A stretch of 64,000 nt of DNA from Rhodococcus sp. HNM0563 (GCF_012726195.1 NZ_JAASAF010000006.1:310001-374000), one strand, 5' to 3'; shown: positions 1 through 8,328, counted from the first letter of the stretch. Numbers and translations are program-made. The notes: generated by a model from the letters alone, not told the origin.

Positions 1-621
1 GCGTGCAATGCGCCGAAGCGGCTCATCGTGCAGCCGGAATTCTACGATCGCACGGTGGCCTACCTGGAAAAAGCAATCGGTGCGCTCACGGTGGGTGCCT
101 ATGACGATCCGGATGCCGACGTAGGCCCCCTCAGCTCGATCGGTGCCCGCGACGAGATCGTCGACCGCCTCGACACCGCAGCACGCGAGGGGACCGCCAC
201 GATCCGGGTGGGCGGGAAGAAAATCGACCGCGACGGCGCGTACATGGAGCCGACCCTGCTCACCGATGTGGACCCGTCCGCAGATGTGGGGTGCAACGAG
301 ATCTTCGGCCCGGTCGCGATCGTGTACAAGGCGGACGGGGTGGACGAGGCCGTACGCATTGCCAACGAGGAATCCGAGTACGGACTGTCCAGCTCTGTAT
401 GGTCCTCGGACGTCGACAAGGCACACGAGGTGGCTGCGCGGCTCAAGGATGGCATGACGTTCGTCAACGAGCACGCCGTCACCGCAGCCGGTCTGCCTTT
501 CGGCGGTGTCGGCCGTTCCGGCTACGGCCGCGAGCTGGCGCAGTGGGGCGTGGGCGAATTCGTCAACGAGAAACTGATCCGTGTGTCCGGACAGCACAGC
601 GCTGGTCTGTCGCCCACATGA
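1..621 (+). CDS. Aldehyde dehydrogenase, succinate-semialdehyde type (C-terminal part)
   Basis: The 5' end lies outside the window; 206 residues are visible and the frame is open from the first base. The second visible residue is a Cys in the context ACNAPKR, matching the catalytic-Cys motif GQxCxAxKR of NAD(P)-dependent aldehyde dehydrogenases, so the fragment is the catalytic-loop-to-C-terminus part. EIFGPV and the ending PFGGVGRSGYGREL are typical of the succinate-semialdehyde/aromatic aldehyde branch. The enzyme would oxidise an aldehyde to an acid in the cytosol. The substrate cannot be fixed from this fragment. It converges on rskA with a 28-nt gap and no obvious hairpin. Confidence 0.9.
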   Translation, partial: ACNAPKRLIVQPEFYDRTVAYLEKAIGALTVGAYDDPDADVGPLSSIGARDEIVDRLDTAAREGTATIRVGGKKIDRDGAYMEPTLLTDVDPSADVGCNEIFGPVAIVYKADGVDEAVRIANEESEYGLSSSVWSSDVDKAHEVAARLKDGMTFVNEHAVTAAGLPFGGVGRSGYGRELAQWGVGEFVNEKLIRVSGQHSAGLSPT

Positions 622-649
622 GCGTCGATTGCCCGCCGCAATCGGGCGA

Positions 650-1405
650 TCAACCGAGCGGTAACTCAGCGAAAATGCTTGTCGGCTGGGCCGACCCGCC
701 TTCCGGCTCCACACTGAATCCCAATGCGGTCGCATCCGAGATGCCTTCGAGCACAGCCGTGGTCGACGGTGCGACGTCGGCGGGTGTCATGGTGCCTGCG
801 GCAGTCGCGCCGTCCGGCCCGATCAGCCACATCTGGTAGACGGTGCCGTCGGTCGGCGGCGCGACGTTGTTCATCACCAGCACACCGGCGTCGACGTCCT
901 TCGAATACACGACCGTTGCCGTGCCGCCCCCTTCGATCGAACCCGAGGTGGTGCGCACGTCCTCGGCGGCGAGGACCTGCGCCGAGGTGGGGGGAGTGTC
1001 CTGGCCGAGCTGGGTTGCCACGCCGATACCGGCGATGGCGATCACCACCGCGGCCGCTGCCGCCAGCAGGAAATAGCGTCGCCGGTTCCGGCGTGCCGAC
1101 AGGTCGATGGGGGAATCGGGCGCAGAGGAACCGGGAGCGGTGCCGATGGATTCAGCAGTGTCGATGGCTTCGAGCAGGCGGTGACGTACATGGGCCGGTG
1201 GCTCGGCGACTGTCGCATGCGAAACCTGTGCCATCGTCTCGCGAACCTCGCGGACCTCGCGCCGAAATGCTGCGGCGACGTCGGAGTCGGCCTCGGCCAC
1301 TCGCAGTTCGATTTCGCGGCGTTCGTCGTCCGAGACCGCATCCAGGGCGTACACAGCGGCGAGGTCGAGCAGATGGTCGTCGAAGTCGAGACGGCTACTC
1401 GTCAT
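650..1405 (-). CDS. rskA: Anti-sigma-K factor RskA
   Basis: 251 residues. A cytosolic N-terminal sigma-binding part (about 1-105) contains a zinc-free anti-sigma helix bundle. One membrane segment (about 112-132) follows, then an extracytoplasmic RskA domain with the family phrases YQMWLIGPDG and AAGTMTP. The protein holds the ECF sigma factor SigK inactive at the membrane; in mycobacteria it is released by regulated proteolysis (known for the family, not visible here). The start overlaps the sigK stop by 11 nt, indicating translational coupling. It is the last gene of the operon that begins at 6884. Length is close to mycobacterial RskA (about 230 residues). Confidence 0.93.
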   Translation of the reverse strand: MTSSRLDFDDHLLDLAAVYALDAVSDDERREIELRVAEADSDVAAAFRREVREVRETMAQVSHATVAEPPAHVRHRLLEAIDTAESIGTAPGSSAPDSPIDLSARRNRRRYFLLAAAAAVVIAIAGIGVATQLGQDTPPTSAQVLAAEDVRTTSGSIEGGGTATVVYSKDVDAGVLVMNNVAPPTDGTVYQMWLIGPDGATAAGTMTPADVAPSTTAVLEGISDATALGFSVEPEGGSAQPTSIFAELPLG

Positions 1406-1970
1406 CGCTGGTCACCCCCAGACAGTTCTTCAAGCGGATCAGGCCGTCCCTGATTCTCGATTTGATGGTCGGCAGCGTCGAGGCCAGTCGTTCCGACACT
1501 TCGCGATAGGTGAGCCCGCCGTAGTAGGCGAGCTCGACCGACTGGCGCTGCAGATCGGTCAGCGTGCCCAGACAATCGAGGACCTGACGCGTGTCGTCGC
1601 GACGGAGTGCTTCGTCGCTGACAGTGTCGAACTCTGTGGTCGTGGACAACGCGCCGTAGCGGGCCTCTCGTTCGGCGCCCGACTGCTCGGAGCGCACCCG
1701 GTCTACCGCCCTGCGGTGTGCCAGGGTGATCAGCCACGACAGCGCCGATCCCTGCGTGCGGTCGAATCCCGTCGCGGTCCGCCACACCTGCAGGTAGACC
1801 TCCTGCAGTGTTTCTTCGCTGTAGCCGGGATCGCGCAGTACCCGCAACACCATGCCGTACGCCCGCGCTCGCGTCAGGTCGTAGAACTGCGCGAAGGCAG
1901 CCGAATCCTCCGCCGCGACTCGATCGAGCAACGCTTCGAGTGTGTCGGTTCCGCCACCGACGTCGGTCAT
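1395..1970 (-). CDS. sigK: ECF RNA polymerase sigma factor SigK
   Basis: 191 residues. Sigma-2 region at about 26-92 (DLTRARAYGMVLRVLRDP onwards, then the AHRRAVDRVR segment) and sigma-4 HTH at about 128-180 (LAYYGGLTYREVSERL). Start ATG at 1970 is chosen because it gives the standard SigK N-terminus; the open frame runs upstream without homology-like sequence. Only two cysteines occur, C133 and C183, the positions reported to form the redox-sensitive disulfide of M. tuberculosis SigK. The 113-nt gap to the upstream DUF1295 gene could hold an extra promoter, but no clear SigK motif was seen there. The partner RskA follows immediately. Confidence 0.95.
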   Translation of the reverse strand: MTDVGGGTDTLEALLDRVAAEDSAAFAQFYDLTRARAYGMVLRVLRDPGYSEETLQEVYLQVWRTATGFDRTQGSALSWLITLAHRRAVDRVRSEQSGAEREARYGALSTTTEFDTVSDEALRRDDTRQVLDCLGTLTDLQRQSVELAYYGGLTYREVSERLASTLPTIKSRIRDGLIRLKNCLGVTSDDE

Positions 1971-2083
1971 GGTCCGTGTCCGCTCATCGGACGAAACACT
2001 AGCCGGACGAATCGGGCCGCTCAACCTGCACCCACCTGGATGTGGCCCGGTCACGAGTGGCAGCGACGCATCGAGCACGCCGA

Positions 2084-2893
2084 TCATCTCCCGTTGACGC
2101 GCGACCGCGGGGGCAGCGGAAGGAAATACGACGTTCGCTGCTGGTACTCGGGATAGCCGGGTCGTTTCGACATCGACTGCTCGAGCAGCCGCGCACCGGT
2201 CGCGTAGACGAGGAAGTACGTCATGATCACCGGCGAGGCCACCGTGACCGCACCGGGCCACACGCTGGCGGCAATCAGCCACAACCCCCACCACACCGTG
2301 GCGTCACCGAAATAGTTGGGATGCCGGGTCCACGCCCACAGACCGCGGTCCATGATCAGGCCACGGTTCGCGGGGTCGGCCTTGAACCGGCGGAGCTGTA
2401 GGTCTCCGATCGCTTCGAACAGCACGCCGGCAATCCACGCGGCGACACCGGCCCAGAGCACCACCGTGCCGAAGCCGCGGGTGGGTCCGAGTACCGCCGA
2501 GACCTGGATCGGCAACGACACGAACCATTGCGCCGCGCCCTGGGTCACGAAGACCTTGCGGATGATCGTGGCGATCGAGTGGTCACCCGCGCGTTCGAGC
2601 ATGTCCGTGTAACGGGGGTCTTCACCTTTGCCCAGGGACTTGCGGTACATGTGCCATGTCAGCCGCAGCCCCCACACCGTCACAAGCGCCAGCAGGAGTA
2701 GCCGTCGCGAGGCGTCGCCGCTGCCGAGCAGTGCCGCGGCGGCAGCCACCGCCACGAAACCGAGCCCCCACGACACGTCCACCACGTTGTACCGGCCGAT
2801 GCGGTGCCCGATAGCGAAGGTGACTGCCTGGATCGCGGCGAGCAGCACCACCGCGGACACCGTGATGAGCACGAACTCCGACCAGGCGTTCAT
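2084..2893 (-). CDS. DUF1295 membrane protein (steroid 5-alpha-reductase-like fold)
   Basis: 269 residues with about six hydrophobic segments. The C-terminal half carries WTRHPNYFGDATVWWGLWL, the conserved RHPNYF box shared by DUF1295, sterol reductases and isoprenylcysteine methyltransferases, which places an NADPH or SAM site at the membrane. The start overlaps the upstream methyltransferase stop as ATGA. The order hydrolase, FAD protein, DUF1365, CFA methyltransferase, DUF1295, sigK, rskA matches M. tuberculosis Rv0449c-Rv0444c apart from the extra hydrolase. A reductase acting on a modified fatty acyl chain fits the neighbours, but that is inference; the substrate is unknown. Confidence 0.88.
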   Translation of the reverse strand: MNAWSEFVLITVSAVVLLAAIQAVTFAIGHRIGRYNVVDVSWGLGFVAVAAAAALLGSGDASRRLLLLALVTVWGLRLTWHMYRKSLGKGEDPRYTDMLERAGDHSIATIIRKVFVTQGAAQWFVSLPIQVSAVLGPTRGFGTVVLWAGVAAWIAGVLFEAIGDLQLRRFKADPANRGLIMDRGLWAWTRHPNYFGDATVWWGLWLIAASVWPGAVTVASPVIMTYFLVYATGARLLEQSMSKRPGYPEYQQRTSYFLPLPPRSRVNGR

Positions 2894-4206
2894 CGCGCGC
2901 CCTCCTTCCGGAACACGATCTGCTGGACGTCGAGATAGCCCGAGCGGAACCCGGCCTCCGAGTACGCGAGATAGAACTCCCACATTCGCCGGAACACGGC
3001 ATCGAATCCGAGATCCGCGACACGGTCCGTGTGCGTGGTGAAACGTTCCCGCCACAATCGCAGGGTCTCCGCGTAGTGGTCGCCGAATCGCAGACGATCG
3101 ACGGTGCGCAGCGACGTCAGCGAGCGCGTGATCACGTCGATCGATTCGGTCGACGGCAGCAACCCACCCGGGAAGATGTACTTGTGGATCCACGTGTAGC
3201 TGTCGCGCGTCTCGGCCATCCGGTCGTGCGGCATCGTGATGGCCTGTAGTGCGACGAGACCACCGGGTCGTAGGAGTCGGTCGAGGCTGCGGAAATATGT
3301 GGGCCAGTAGTCGTATCCCACCGCCTCGATCATTTCCACCGACACGATCGCGTCGTATTCGCCGTCCACTGCACGGTAGTCGAGGAGGTCGATCTGTACG
3401 CGGTCCGACAGACCGGCCTCCGCCACTCGCCGCCGGGCCAGCGCCTGTTGCTCGGTCGACAGCGTCACCGAGCGCACGGTGGCACCACGCTTCGCGGCGC
3501 GCACGCTCAGTTCACCCCAGCCGGTGCCGATTTCGAGGAGCCGCGTTCCAGCTCGCACGTCCGCGGCATCGAGCAGCCGGTCGATCTTGCGGTGCTGGGA
3601 CGTCTCGAGCGCATCCCACCGTGCGGGGAGCTCGTCGAACAGCGCGCTCGAATAGGTCATGGACCCGTCCAGGAACGTTTCGAACAAGGCGTTCGACAGG
3701 TCGTAGTGGCGGGAGATGTTGGAGCGGGTGTTCTCCTCGGTGTTCCGTTCCCCAGTGGGTTGCGCCGCGACGACGAGCCGGCGCAAACGCCGGAGCGGCA
3801 ACGGGATCAGCGACCCGATCTCGGCGGCGAACGGGGTGAGCACCGCGACCGGGTCCGATGCGGTCCAATCACCCGCCATGTATGCCTCACCGAAACCGAT
3901 GAGCCCGCCGTGGCCGAGCCTCCGGGCGAACGCCTCCGGACGACGGATGATCATCCGGGGAAGAATCCGGGAATCCGTGCCACGGGTGTCACCGGTCTTG
4001 CCCGCCCTACCGCCGCCTCCGAGTACGGTCCCGTCGGGGTACTCCACCCGTACGTCGAGGTGGGCGGCTGCATTGCGGAACAATCGGTCGGCGACCACCG
4101 CGGCGACGCGGGTGCGGAGTCCTCCGGGGACGGATGCCAACTCGGGCCATCTGGTCGCGTCGACACTCACACGCGGGGCCGGCAGTTCGAGTTCGGGTGT
4201 GCTCAT
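2890..4206 (-). CDS. ufaA1: Cyclopropane-fatty-acyl-phospholipid synthase family methyltransferase (UfaA1-like)
   Basis: 438 residues. The SAM-binding motif LEIGTGWG lies at about 224-231, preceded by the CFA-family signature SRHYDLSNALFETFLDGSMTYSS (about 165-187). The family transfers a methyl group from SAM to the double bond of a phospholipid-bound unsaturated acyl chain, giving cyclopropane or methyl-branched products. The ATG at 4206 overlaps the DUF1365 stop as ATGA; an upstream in-frame start is rejected because it would run into that gene. Position matches M. tuberculosis Rv0447c (ufaA1). Given the FAD oxidoreductase two genes upstream, a methyl-branched or furan product is as likely as cyclopropane; that choice is inference. 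Confidence 0.92.
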   Translation of the reverse strand: MSTPELELPAPRVSVDATRWPELASVPGGLRTRVAAVVADRLFRNAAAHLDVRVEYPDGTVLGGGGRAGKTGDTRGTDSRILPRMIIRRPEAFARRLGHGGLIGFGEAYMAGDWTASDPVAVLTPFAAEIGSLIPLPLRRLRRLVVAAQPTGERNTEENTRSNISRHYDLSNALFETFLDGSMTYSSALFDELPARWDALETSQHRKIDRLLDAADVRAGTRLLEIGTGWGELSVRAAKRGATVRSVTLSTEQQALARRRVAEAGLSDRVQIDLLDYRAVDGEYDAIVSVEMIEAVGYDYWPTYFRSLDRLLRPGGLVALQAITMPHDRMAETRDSYTWIHKYIFPGGLLPSTESIDVITRSLTSLRTVDRLRFGDHYAETLRLWRERFTTHTDRVADLGFDAVFRRMWEFYLAYSEAGFRSGYLDVQQIVFRKEGAR

Positions 4207-4952
4207 CGGGAGATCTCCTGTAGATGTCTGGGGGCCGAGGGCGCAGCCGGACGCGGGACGAGGGGAAGTCCCCGCAGCCACAGCCCGACGCCCTGCCTTC
4301 GGATACGAGCCGAAACCATCTGGGGTGCAAGCGGATGGGTGAGCTGAGCCAGGGCGATCACCCCGGGGGTCGCGGGCCGGCCGGATCCGCGCATCGTGGC
4401 CGTGAAGGGCGGCTGCCCATCGCGGTGTAGCGACACCTCGACGTCGAGAAACGGTCCGGGCTCCGCGACCCGCAGAAAGTACCGGCCGTCGACCTCATTG
4501 AACGGAGAGACGTAGAACGCTTTGCCGACTTCCGCGTGCCCCGAGGCATCCGGCCTCAGCAGATAACAGTGCCTACCCCCGTAGGTGTTGTGCACCTCGG
4601 CCACGACGCACACGAGCGCGCCGCCGGGGTCGTGGCACCAGAACAGTGTCAACGGATCGAAGACGTGCCCGAGTACCCGCGCGTTGAGTAATGCGGTGAC
4701 GCGTCCGCCGTGCAGGTCGATGCCTTCGCTGAGGAGATAGTCGTCGAGCCGGTTTCGCAGCGTTCCTTGCTGAGCGGTGCCGTCGAAGTGATCGGCGGGG
4801 TCGAACCGGGCGAACGGGCGCAACCACCACGGCAGTACCGGTAGGTCGTCGAGGTCGACGAACCAACTGTAACTACGGTATTCGAAGCCGTTCCGAATCG
4901 GTGCGCGCCGAACGTGTCCGATTCTGGTGCGGTAGAGCCACGCTGTCGTCAT
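4203..4952 (-). CDS. DUF1365 family protein
   Basis: 249 residues. The N-terminus reads WLYRTRIGHVRRAPIRNGF, the usual DUF1365 opening, with later conserved phrases FDPLTLFWCHD and EVHNTYGGRHCYLL. The molecular function is unknown. The family is nearly always next to a CFA-type methyltransferase and an FAD-dependent amine-oxidase-like protein, often under an ECF sigma factor, so a role in modified fatty acid synthesis is inferred. Start ATG at 4952 overlaps the FAD gene stop as ATGA. Orthologous in position to M. tuberculosis Rv0448c. Confidence 0.9.
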   Translation of the reverse strand: MTTAWLYRTRIGHVRRAPIRNGFEYRSYSWFVDLDDLPVLPWWLRPFARFDPADHFDGTAQQGTLRNRLDDYLLSEGIDLHGGRVTALLNARVLGHVFDPLTLFWCHDPGGALVCVVAEVHNTYGGRHCYLLRPDASGHAEVGKAFYVSPFNEVDGRYFLRVAEPGPFLDVEVSLHRDGQPPFTATMRGSGRPATPGVIALAQLTHPLAPQMVSARIRRQGVGLWLRGLPLVPRPAAPSAPRHLQEISR

Positions 4953-6262
4953 GGCGACACCTCCGCCCCGCTGAAGGAAGACGCACCCCACTCGACGCCG
5001 AGCTGCCGAGCGGCCTCCACGCCGGACCGGGCGCCGTCTTCGTGGAATCCCCATCCGTGGTACGCGCCGGCGAATGCGATTCTGCTGTCGCTGATCTCGG
5101 GCAGACATGCCTGTGCTGCCGTCGATTCGGGCGTGTACAGCGGGTGTTCGTACGTCATCTCCGCGATCACCTTGCGCGGGTCGACAAGATGCGCGCCGCC
5201 CAGGGTGACGAGGAATCGCCGATCCGTGACCGTGGCGAGCCGCATCAATCTGGTCATGTCGTAGGTGACGATCACGCCCTCGGGCCCGGTGTCGGCAGGC
5301 GCCAGATAGTTCCACGACGCGCGGGCGCGCTCGCTACGGGGCAGCAGCGACGTGTCGGTGTGCAACTGTGCATGATTCGTCGAATACGGTAACGCGCTGA
5401 GTATCCGGCTCTCCTGCGGAGTCGGGCGGGCGAGCATGGCGAGGGCCGCAGACGGATGCACGGCGATTACGGCCGCGTCGAACCACCGAACATCTCCGTC
5501 GCCGACGACCACGCACACCCCGTCATCCGTCCGCTCCACGCTGCGCACCGGGGTGTCGGTGAGCACCTCGTCGAGCCGGCGCGCGAGTGCGTCGACGTAG
5601 GTGCTCGAGCCGCCGGTCACGGTCCGCCAGGTGGGAGAACCGAAGACGGTGAGCATGCCGTGGTGGTCGAGGAACCGGAAGAGGTAGCGAGCGGGATAGC
5701 GGGTGGCCAGCGCCGGGTCGCACGACCACACCGCTGCGACGAGAGGCGTCATGAAATGATCGATGAAGAACGGGGAGAAGCGGTTCCGTGCAAGAAAAGC
5801 GTCGAGCGGCTCGTCCTTCCCGTCGTCGCCGGTTTCGAGCAAGGCCAGCGCGGCACGGTGGAAACGCAGTATCTCACCCAGCATCCGGAGGTAACTCGGC
5901 TTCGTGCACGACCGCCACGTGGGAAAGAGCCCCGGAAGACCCTTCGCCCCCGCATATTCGAGACCGGTGGCGTCGGAGCGGATCGACATCGACATGTCAC
6001 TCTCCTGAGTGGCGACACCGAGCTCGTCGAACAGACGTAACAGTGTGGGATAGGTTCGGTCGTTGTGCACGATGAAGCCCGTGTCGACCGAGACTTCCTG
6101 CCCGTCCTCGAGCGTGAGGTGATGGGTGTGGGCATGGCCACCGAGGCGTGAGTCCGCCTCGAACAGGGTCACACGGTCGCGCCGGGACAATACGTGGGCG
6201 GCGCTGAGCCCGGCGACACCGCTGCCCACCACGGCGATGGAACGGGACGGTTCACGCGTCAT
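4949..6262 (-). CDS. FAD/NAD(P)-binding oxidoreductase, amine-oxidase-like
   Basis: 437 residues. The N-terminal Rossmann motif VVGSGVAGLSAAHVL (GxGxxG at 13-18) and the following acidic strand end LFEADSRLGGHAHT identify the flavin-containing amine oxidase/desaturase fold. The region QEVSVDTGFIVHNDRTYP is typical of the subfamily found beside DUF1365 and CFA methyltransferase genes (M. tuberculosis Rv0449c position). It probably oxidises or desaturates a modified lipid chain rather than an amine. In Rhodobacter, relatives near CFA-type enzymes take part in furan fatty acid synthesis. The start overlaps the upstream hydrolase stop by 11 nt. Confidence 0.9.
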   Translation of the reverse strand: MTREPSRSIAVVGSGVAGLSAAHVLSRRDRVTLFEADSRLGGHAHTHHLTLEDGQEVSVDTGFIVHNDRTYPTLLRLFDELGVATQESDMSMSIRSDATGLEYAGAKGLPGLFPTWRSCTKPSYLRMLGEILRFHRAALALLETGDDGKDEPLDAFLARNRFSPFFIDHFMTPLVAAVWSCDPALATRYPARYLFRFLDHHGMLTVFGSPTWRTVTGGSSTYVDALARRLDEVLTDTPVRSVERTDDGVCVVVGDGDVRWFDAAVIAVHPSAALAMLARPTPQESRILSALPYSTNHAQLHTDTSLLPRSERARASWNYLAPADTGPEGVIVTYDMTRLMRLATVTDRRFLVTLGGAHLVDPRKVIAEMTYEHPLYTPESTAAQACLPEISDSRIAFAGAYHGWGFHEDGARSGVEAARQLGVEWGASSFSGAEVSP

Positions 6263-6884
6263 GGTTTCCTCCGGTAGAGCTCGTCTCGGGTGTCAAGGCA
6301 TCGATGAGGAAGTCGGCGGTGACGGAGTGCCACCAGCCGGGCCGGGTCAGCATGAAATGTCCCGCGCCGGGCAGCGGACACCATGTTGCGTCGACTCCGC
6401 GCAGCAGGGCCGCCGCGGTCTGGGATTCGGCCGACGCGGGATCCGTCCAGCGGTCTCCGGTTCCGTGCGCCACCAGGAGCCGACGTCCCGCAGGGATGAG
6501 TGCGGCGTCGTTGTCGGGCCACCAAGGGGCCAGCGCAACCACCGCTTCGACGCCGTTCTGCGCGGCGAGATGTGCCGCAACCCGCCCGCCCATCGAATGC
6601 CCCACGAGGCCGATCCGGGTGTCGGGCCACCGATCGAGTGTCGCGTCGAGTGCACGCAATGCGTCGTGCACCGGGCTCATCCGGTCGCCGTTCCAGCCGC
6701 GCACTCCGTACTGCACCTGGCCCACCGTGATGCCGTGACCCGTCAGCCTCGAACGTAACGCCTCGGTCAGCAGGGCCATTCGCACGCTCGTCAGATGCCA
6801 CGGTCGTGTCCCCGCATGGCTCGAAGGTTTGCCACCGGGCAGTACGAGGACGTGCGCGCGTCCCCGAGGTGAAGTGGAATCCAT
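6252..6884 (-). CDS. Alpha/beta hydrolase
   Basis: 210 residues. Nucleophile elbow GHSMGG with Ser97, a probable acid within the APWWPDND segment, and a C-terminal His in PGAGHFML complete a catalytic triad. It has no signal peptide, so it is cytosolic. First gene of the sigK operon. The ATG at 6884 has no Shine-Dalgarno sequence but lies 7 nt beyond a SigK-like -10 (6892-6897), so a leaderless mRNA is likely; this decides the start against a GTG further upstream. It could release or trim acyl chains for the downstream lipid-modifying enzymes (inference). Confidence 0.85.
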   Translation of the reverse strand: MDSTSPRGRAHVLVLPGGKPSSHAGTRPWHLTSVRMALLTEALRSRLTGHGITVGQVQYGVRGWNGDRMSPVHDALRALDATLDRWPDTRIGLVGHSMGGRVAAHLAAQNGVEAVVALAPWWPDNDAALIPAGRRLLVAHGTGDRWTDPASAESQTAAALLRGVDATWCPLPGAGHFMLTRPGWWHSVTADFLIDALTPETSSTGGNHDA

Positions 6885-6891
6885 GCTCGGG

Positions 6892-6918
6892 CTTCGGTGC
6901 GGGCGCGATTCCGGATGG
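6892..6918 (-). promoter_or_regulatory. Predicted SigK promoter for the hydrolase-to-rskA operon
   Basis: Read on the minus strand: CCATCC (6918-6913), 15 nt, CCGAAG (6897-6892), then 7 nt to the ATG at 6884. Mycobacterial SigK promoters are described as CCATCC and CCGAAT. The spacing places transcription start at or next to the ATG, giving a leaderless message and sigK autoregulation. Confidence 0.7.
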
Positions 6919-6954
6919 GTCACCGGCGCCGGAAAATTTTTCTTCCGATCGCAC

Positions 6955-6981
6955 CCATCCCCCTGCCCCGCAGCGGCGAAT
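6955..6981 (+). promoter_or_regulatory. Predicted SigK promoter for the fasciclin-lipocalin genes
   Basis: CCATCC (6955-6960), 15 nt, GCGAAT (6976-6981). Same -35 and same spacer as the divergent promoter at 6892-6918. The predicted 5' leader is about 55 nt, with a good Shine-Dalgarno AGGGAA before the ATG at 7044. An A/T-rich patch (6933-6946) separates the two promoters. Confidence 0.7.
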
Positions 6982-7043
6982 GACTCTCCGACACACCTCA
7001 TCGACGCGGTTCGAGGACCGCGCGTACCGAAGGGAATGAGACG

Positions 7044-7709
7044 ATGGCGAATCGGACACGTAAGAGCTTGGCGCTTATCGGTATCGGCGCTGCGGCGGTA
7101 CTGAGCATTTCCGCCTGCACGTCGGACGACAGCTCCGACACCACGATGGATACGACCACCAGCACCATGACCGAAACCACCGCACCGATGGAGACGACCG
7201 AGTCGGCCGCGGCGATGCCGGCAGGCCTCGTCGGGCCCGGATGCGCCGCCTATGCAGAACAGGTGCCGACGGGTCCCGGTTCGGTCGAAGGCATGGCGCA
7301 GGAGAATGTGACCACTGCGGCATCGAACAACCCGATGCTCACCACGCTCACCGCGGCGGTCTCCGGGCAGCTCAACCCGGATGTGAACCTCGTCGACACT
7401 CTCAACGGCGGCGAATTCACCGTGTTCGCGCCGGTGGACGACGCCTTCGCGGCGGTCGATCCCGCGACCATCGAGACGTTGAAGACCGATTCGGCGCTGC
7501 TGACCGATGTCCTCACCTACCATGTGGTCCCCGGTCAGATCGCGCCCGCCGATATCGCCGGCGAGCAGACCACCGTTCAGGGCGGCGCCGTCGAGGTCGC
7601 AGGCTCCGGTGACGAGTGGACGGTCAACGACGCCAACGTGATCTGCGGTGGCATCGAAACAGCGAACGCGACGGTCTACCTGATCGACGGCGTCCTGATG
7701 CCGCAGTAG
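7044..7709 (+). CDS. MPT83/MPT70-like fasciclin-domain lipoprotein
   Basis: 221 residues. Lipoprotein signal with lipobox SISAC (Cys25), then a Thr/Ser/Met-rich linker (26-60) and one FAS1 domain (about 75-220). Phrases shared with MPT83 include [39 protein letters not shown] and [15 protein letters not shown]. Cys67 and Cys201 correspond to the disulfide pair of the mycobacterial proteins. It is expected on the outer face of the membrane; FAS1 domains mediate adhesion or ligand binding. In M. tuberculosis the mpt83/mpt70 genes are SigK targets but lie far from sigK; here the gene is divergent from the sigK operon and has its own SigK-like promoter. Confidence 0.93.
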   Translation: MANRTRKSLALIGIGAAAVLSISACTSDDSSDTTMDTTTSTMTETTAPMETTESAAAMPAGLVGPGCAAYAEQVPTGPGSVEGMAQENVTTAASNNPMLTTLTAAVSGQLNPDVNLVDTLNGGEFTVFAPVDDAFAAVDPATIETLKTDSALLTDVLTYHVVPGQIAPADIAGEQTTVQGGAVEVAGSGDEWTVNDANVICGGIETANATVYLIDGVLMPQ

Positions 7710-7739
7710 TACTGCCTCGGCAAGCAGAAGGGAGACCCC

Positions 7740-8321
7740 ATGAGGAAAACAATCATCGGTCTCGCTGCGGCGCTCCTCGCCGCAGCGAGCTCGACATTGG
7801 TTGCAGCACCCGCGCAGGCGGCTCCGCTGAACCCCGTTCCGCAACTCGATGTGAGCCGCTACCTGGGCGGCTGGTACCAATTGGCGGCCAATCCGGCGCC
7901 GTTCAACCTCGATTGTGTGCGTGACACCACCGCCAACTACTCACTGATCGACGAACAGAACATCCGCGTGGAGAATTCGTGCACCACGATCACGGGTGAA
8001 CGCCGAGGAATCGTGGGCAACGCGCGGGTCAACGACACTGCGTCGCTTCATGTGTCGTTCCCCGGTGTGCCGACACAGGATTCATTGGACGGGCCGAGCA
8101 ACTACATCGTCGCGCATCTCGCGGACGACTATTCGTGGGCGCTGGTCGGTGACCCGAGCAGGCTTTCCGGTTTCGTGTTGTCACGGTCCCCGGTGGTGGA
8201 CGCGGCGGGCTGGCAGGAGATCCGTGCAGTCGTGGAGAGCGAAGGCTACAACTCGTGCCTGATGCTCACCTCTCCCACGACGGAAGGGCTTCAGGAGATC
8301 AAGCCGCTCTGCACTGTATGA
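7740..8321 (+). CDS. Secreted lipocalin family protein
   Basis: 193 residues. Sec signal peptide with AxA cleavage around 25-28, then the lipocalin GxW motif (RYLGGWYQLA, Trp45) at the start of the barrel. Four cysteines in the mature part may form disulfides. Lipocalins of this Blc-like group bind fatty acids or lysophospholipids outside the membrane. The gap from the fasciclin gene is 30 nt and a strong Shine-Dalgarno (AAGGGAG) precedes the ATG, so both genes are likely one transcript from the SigK-like promoter. A strong hairpin follows the stop. Confidence 0.88.
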   Translation: MRKTIIGLAAALLAAASSTLVAAPAQAAPLNPVPQLDVSRYLGGWYQLAANPAPFNLDCVRDTTANYSLIDEQNIRVENSCTTITGERRGIVGNARVNDTASLHVSFPGVPTQDSLDGPSNYIVAHLADDYSWALVGDPSRLSGFVLSRSPVVDAAGWQEIRAVVESEGYNSCLMLTSPTTEGLQEIKPLCTV

Positions 8322-8328
8322 GCGAAGC

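Noticed and set aside
1971-2294. Upstream extension of the sigK frame
   Set aside because: It runs into the DUF1295 coding region antisense-free but without sigma-like sequence; the ATG at 1970 gives a standard SigK N-terminus.
6885-7880. Upstream extension of the alpha/beta hydrolase frame
   Set aside because: It would run antisense through the fasciclin gene and both promoters; the SigK-like promoter position supports the start at 6884.
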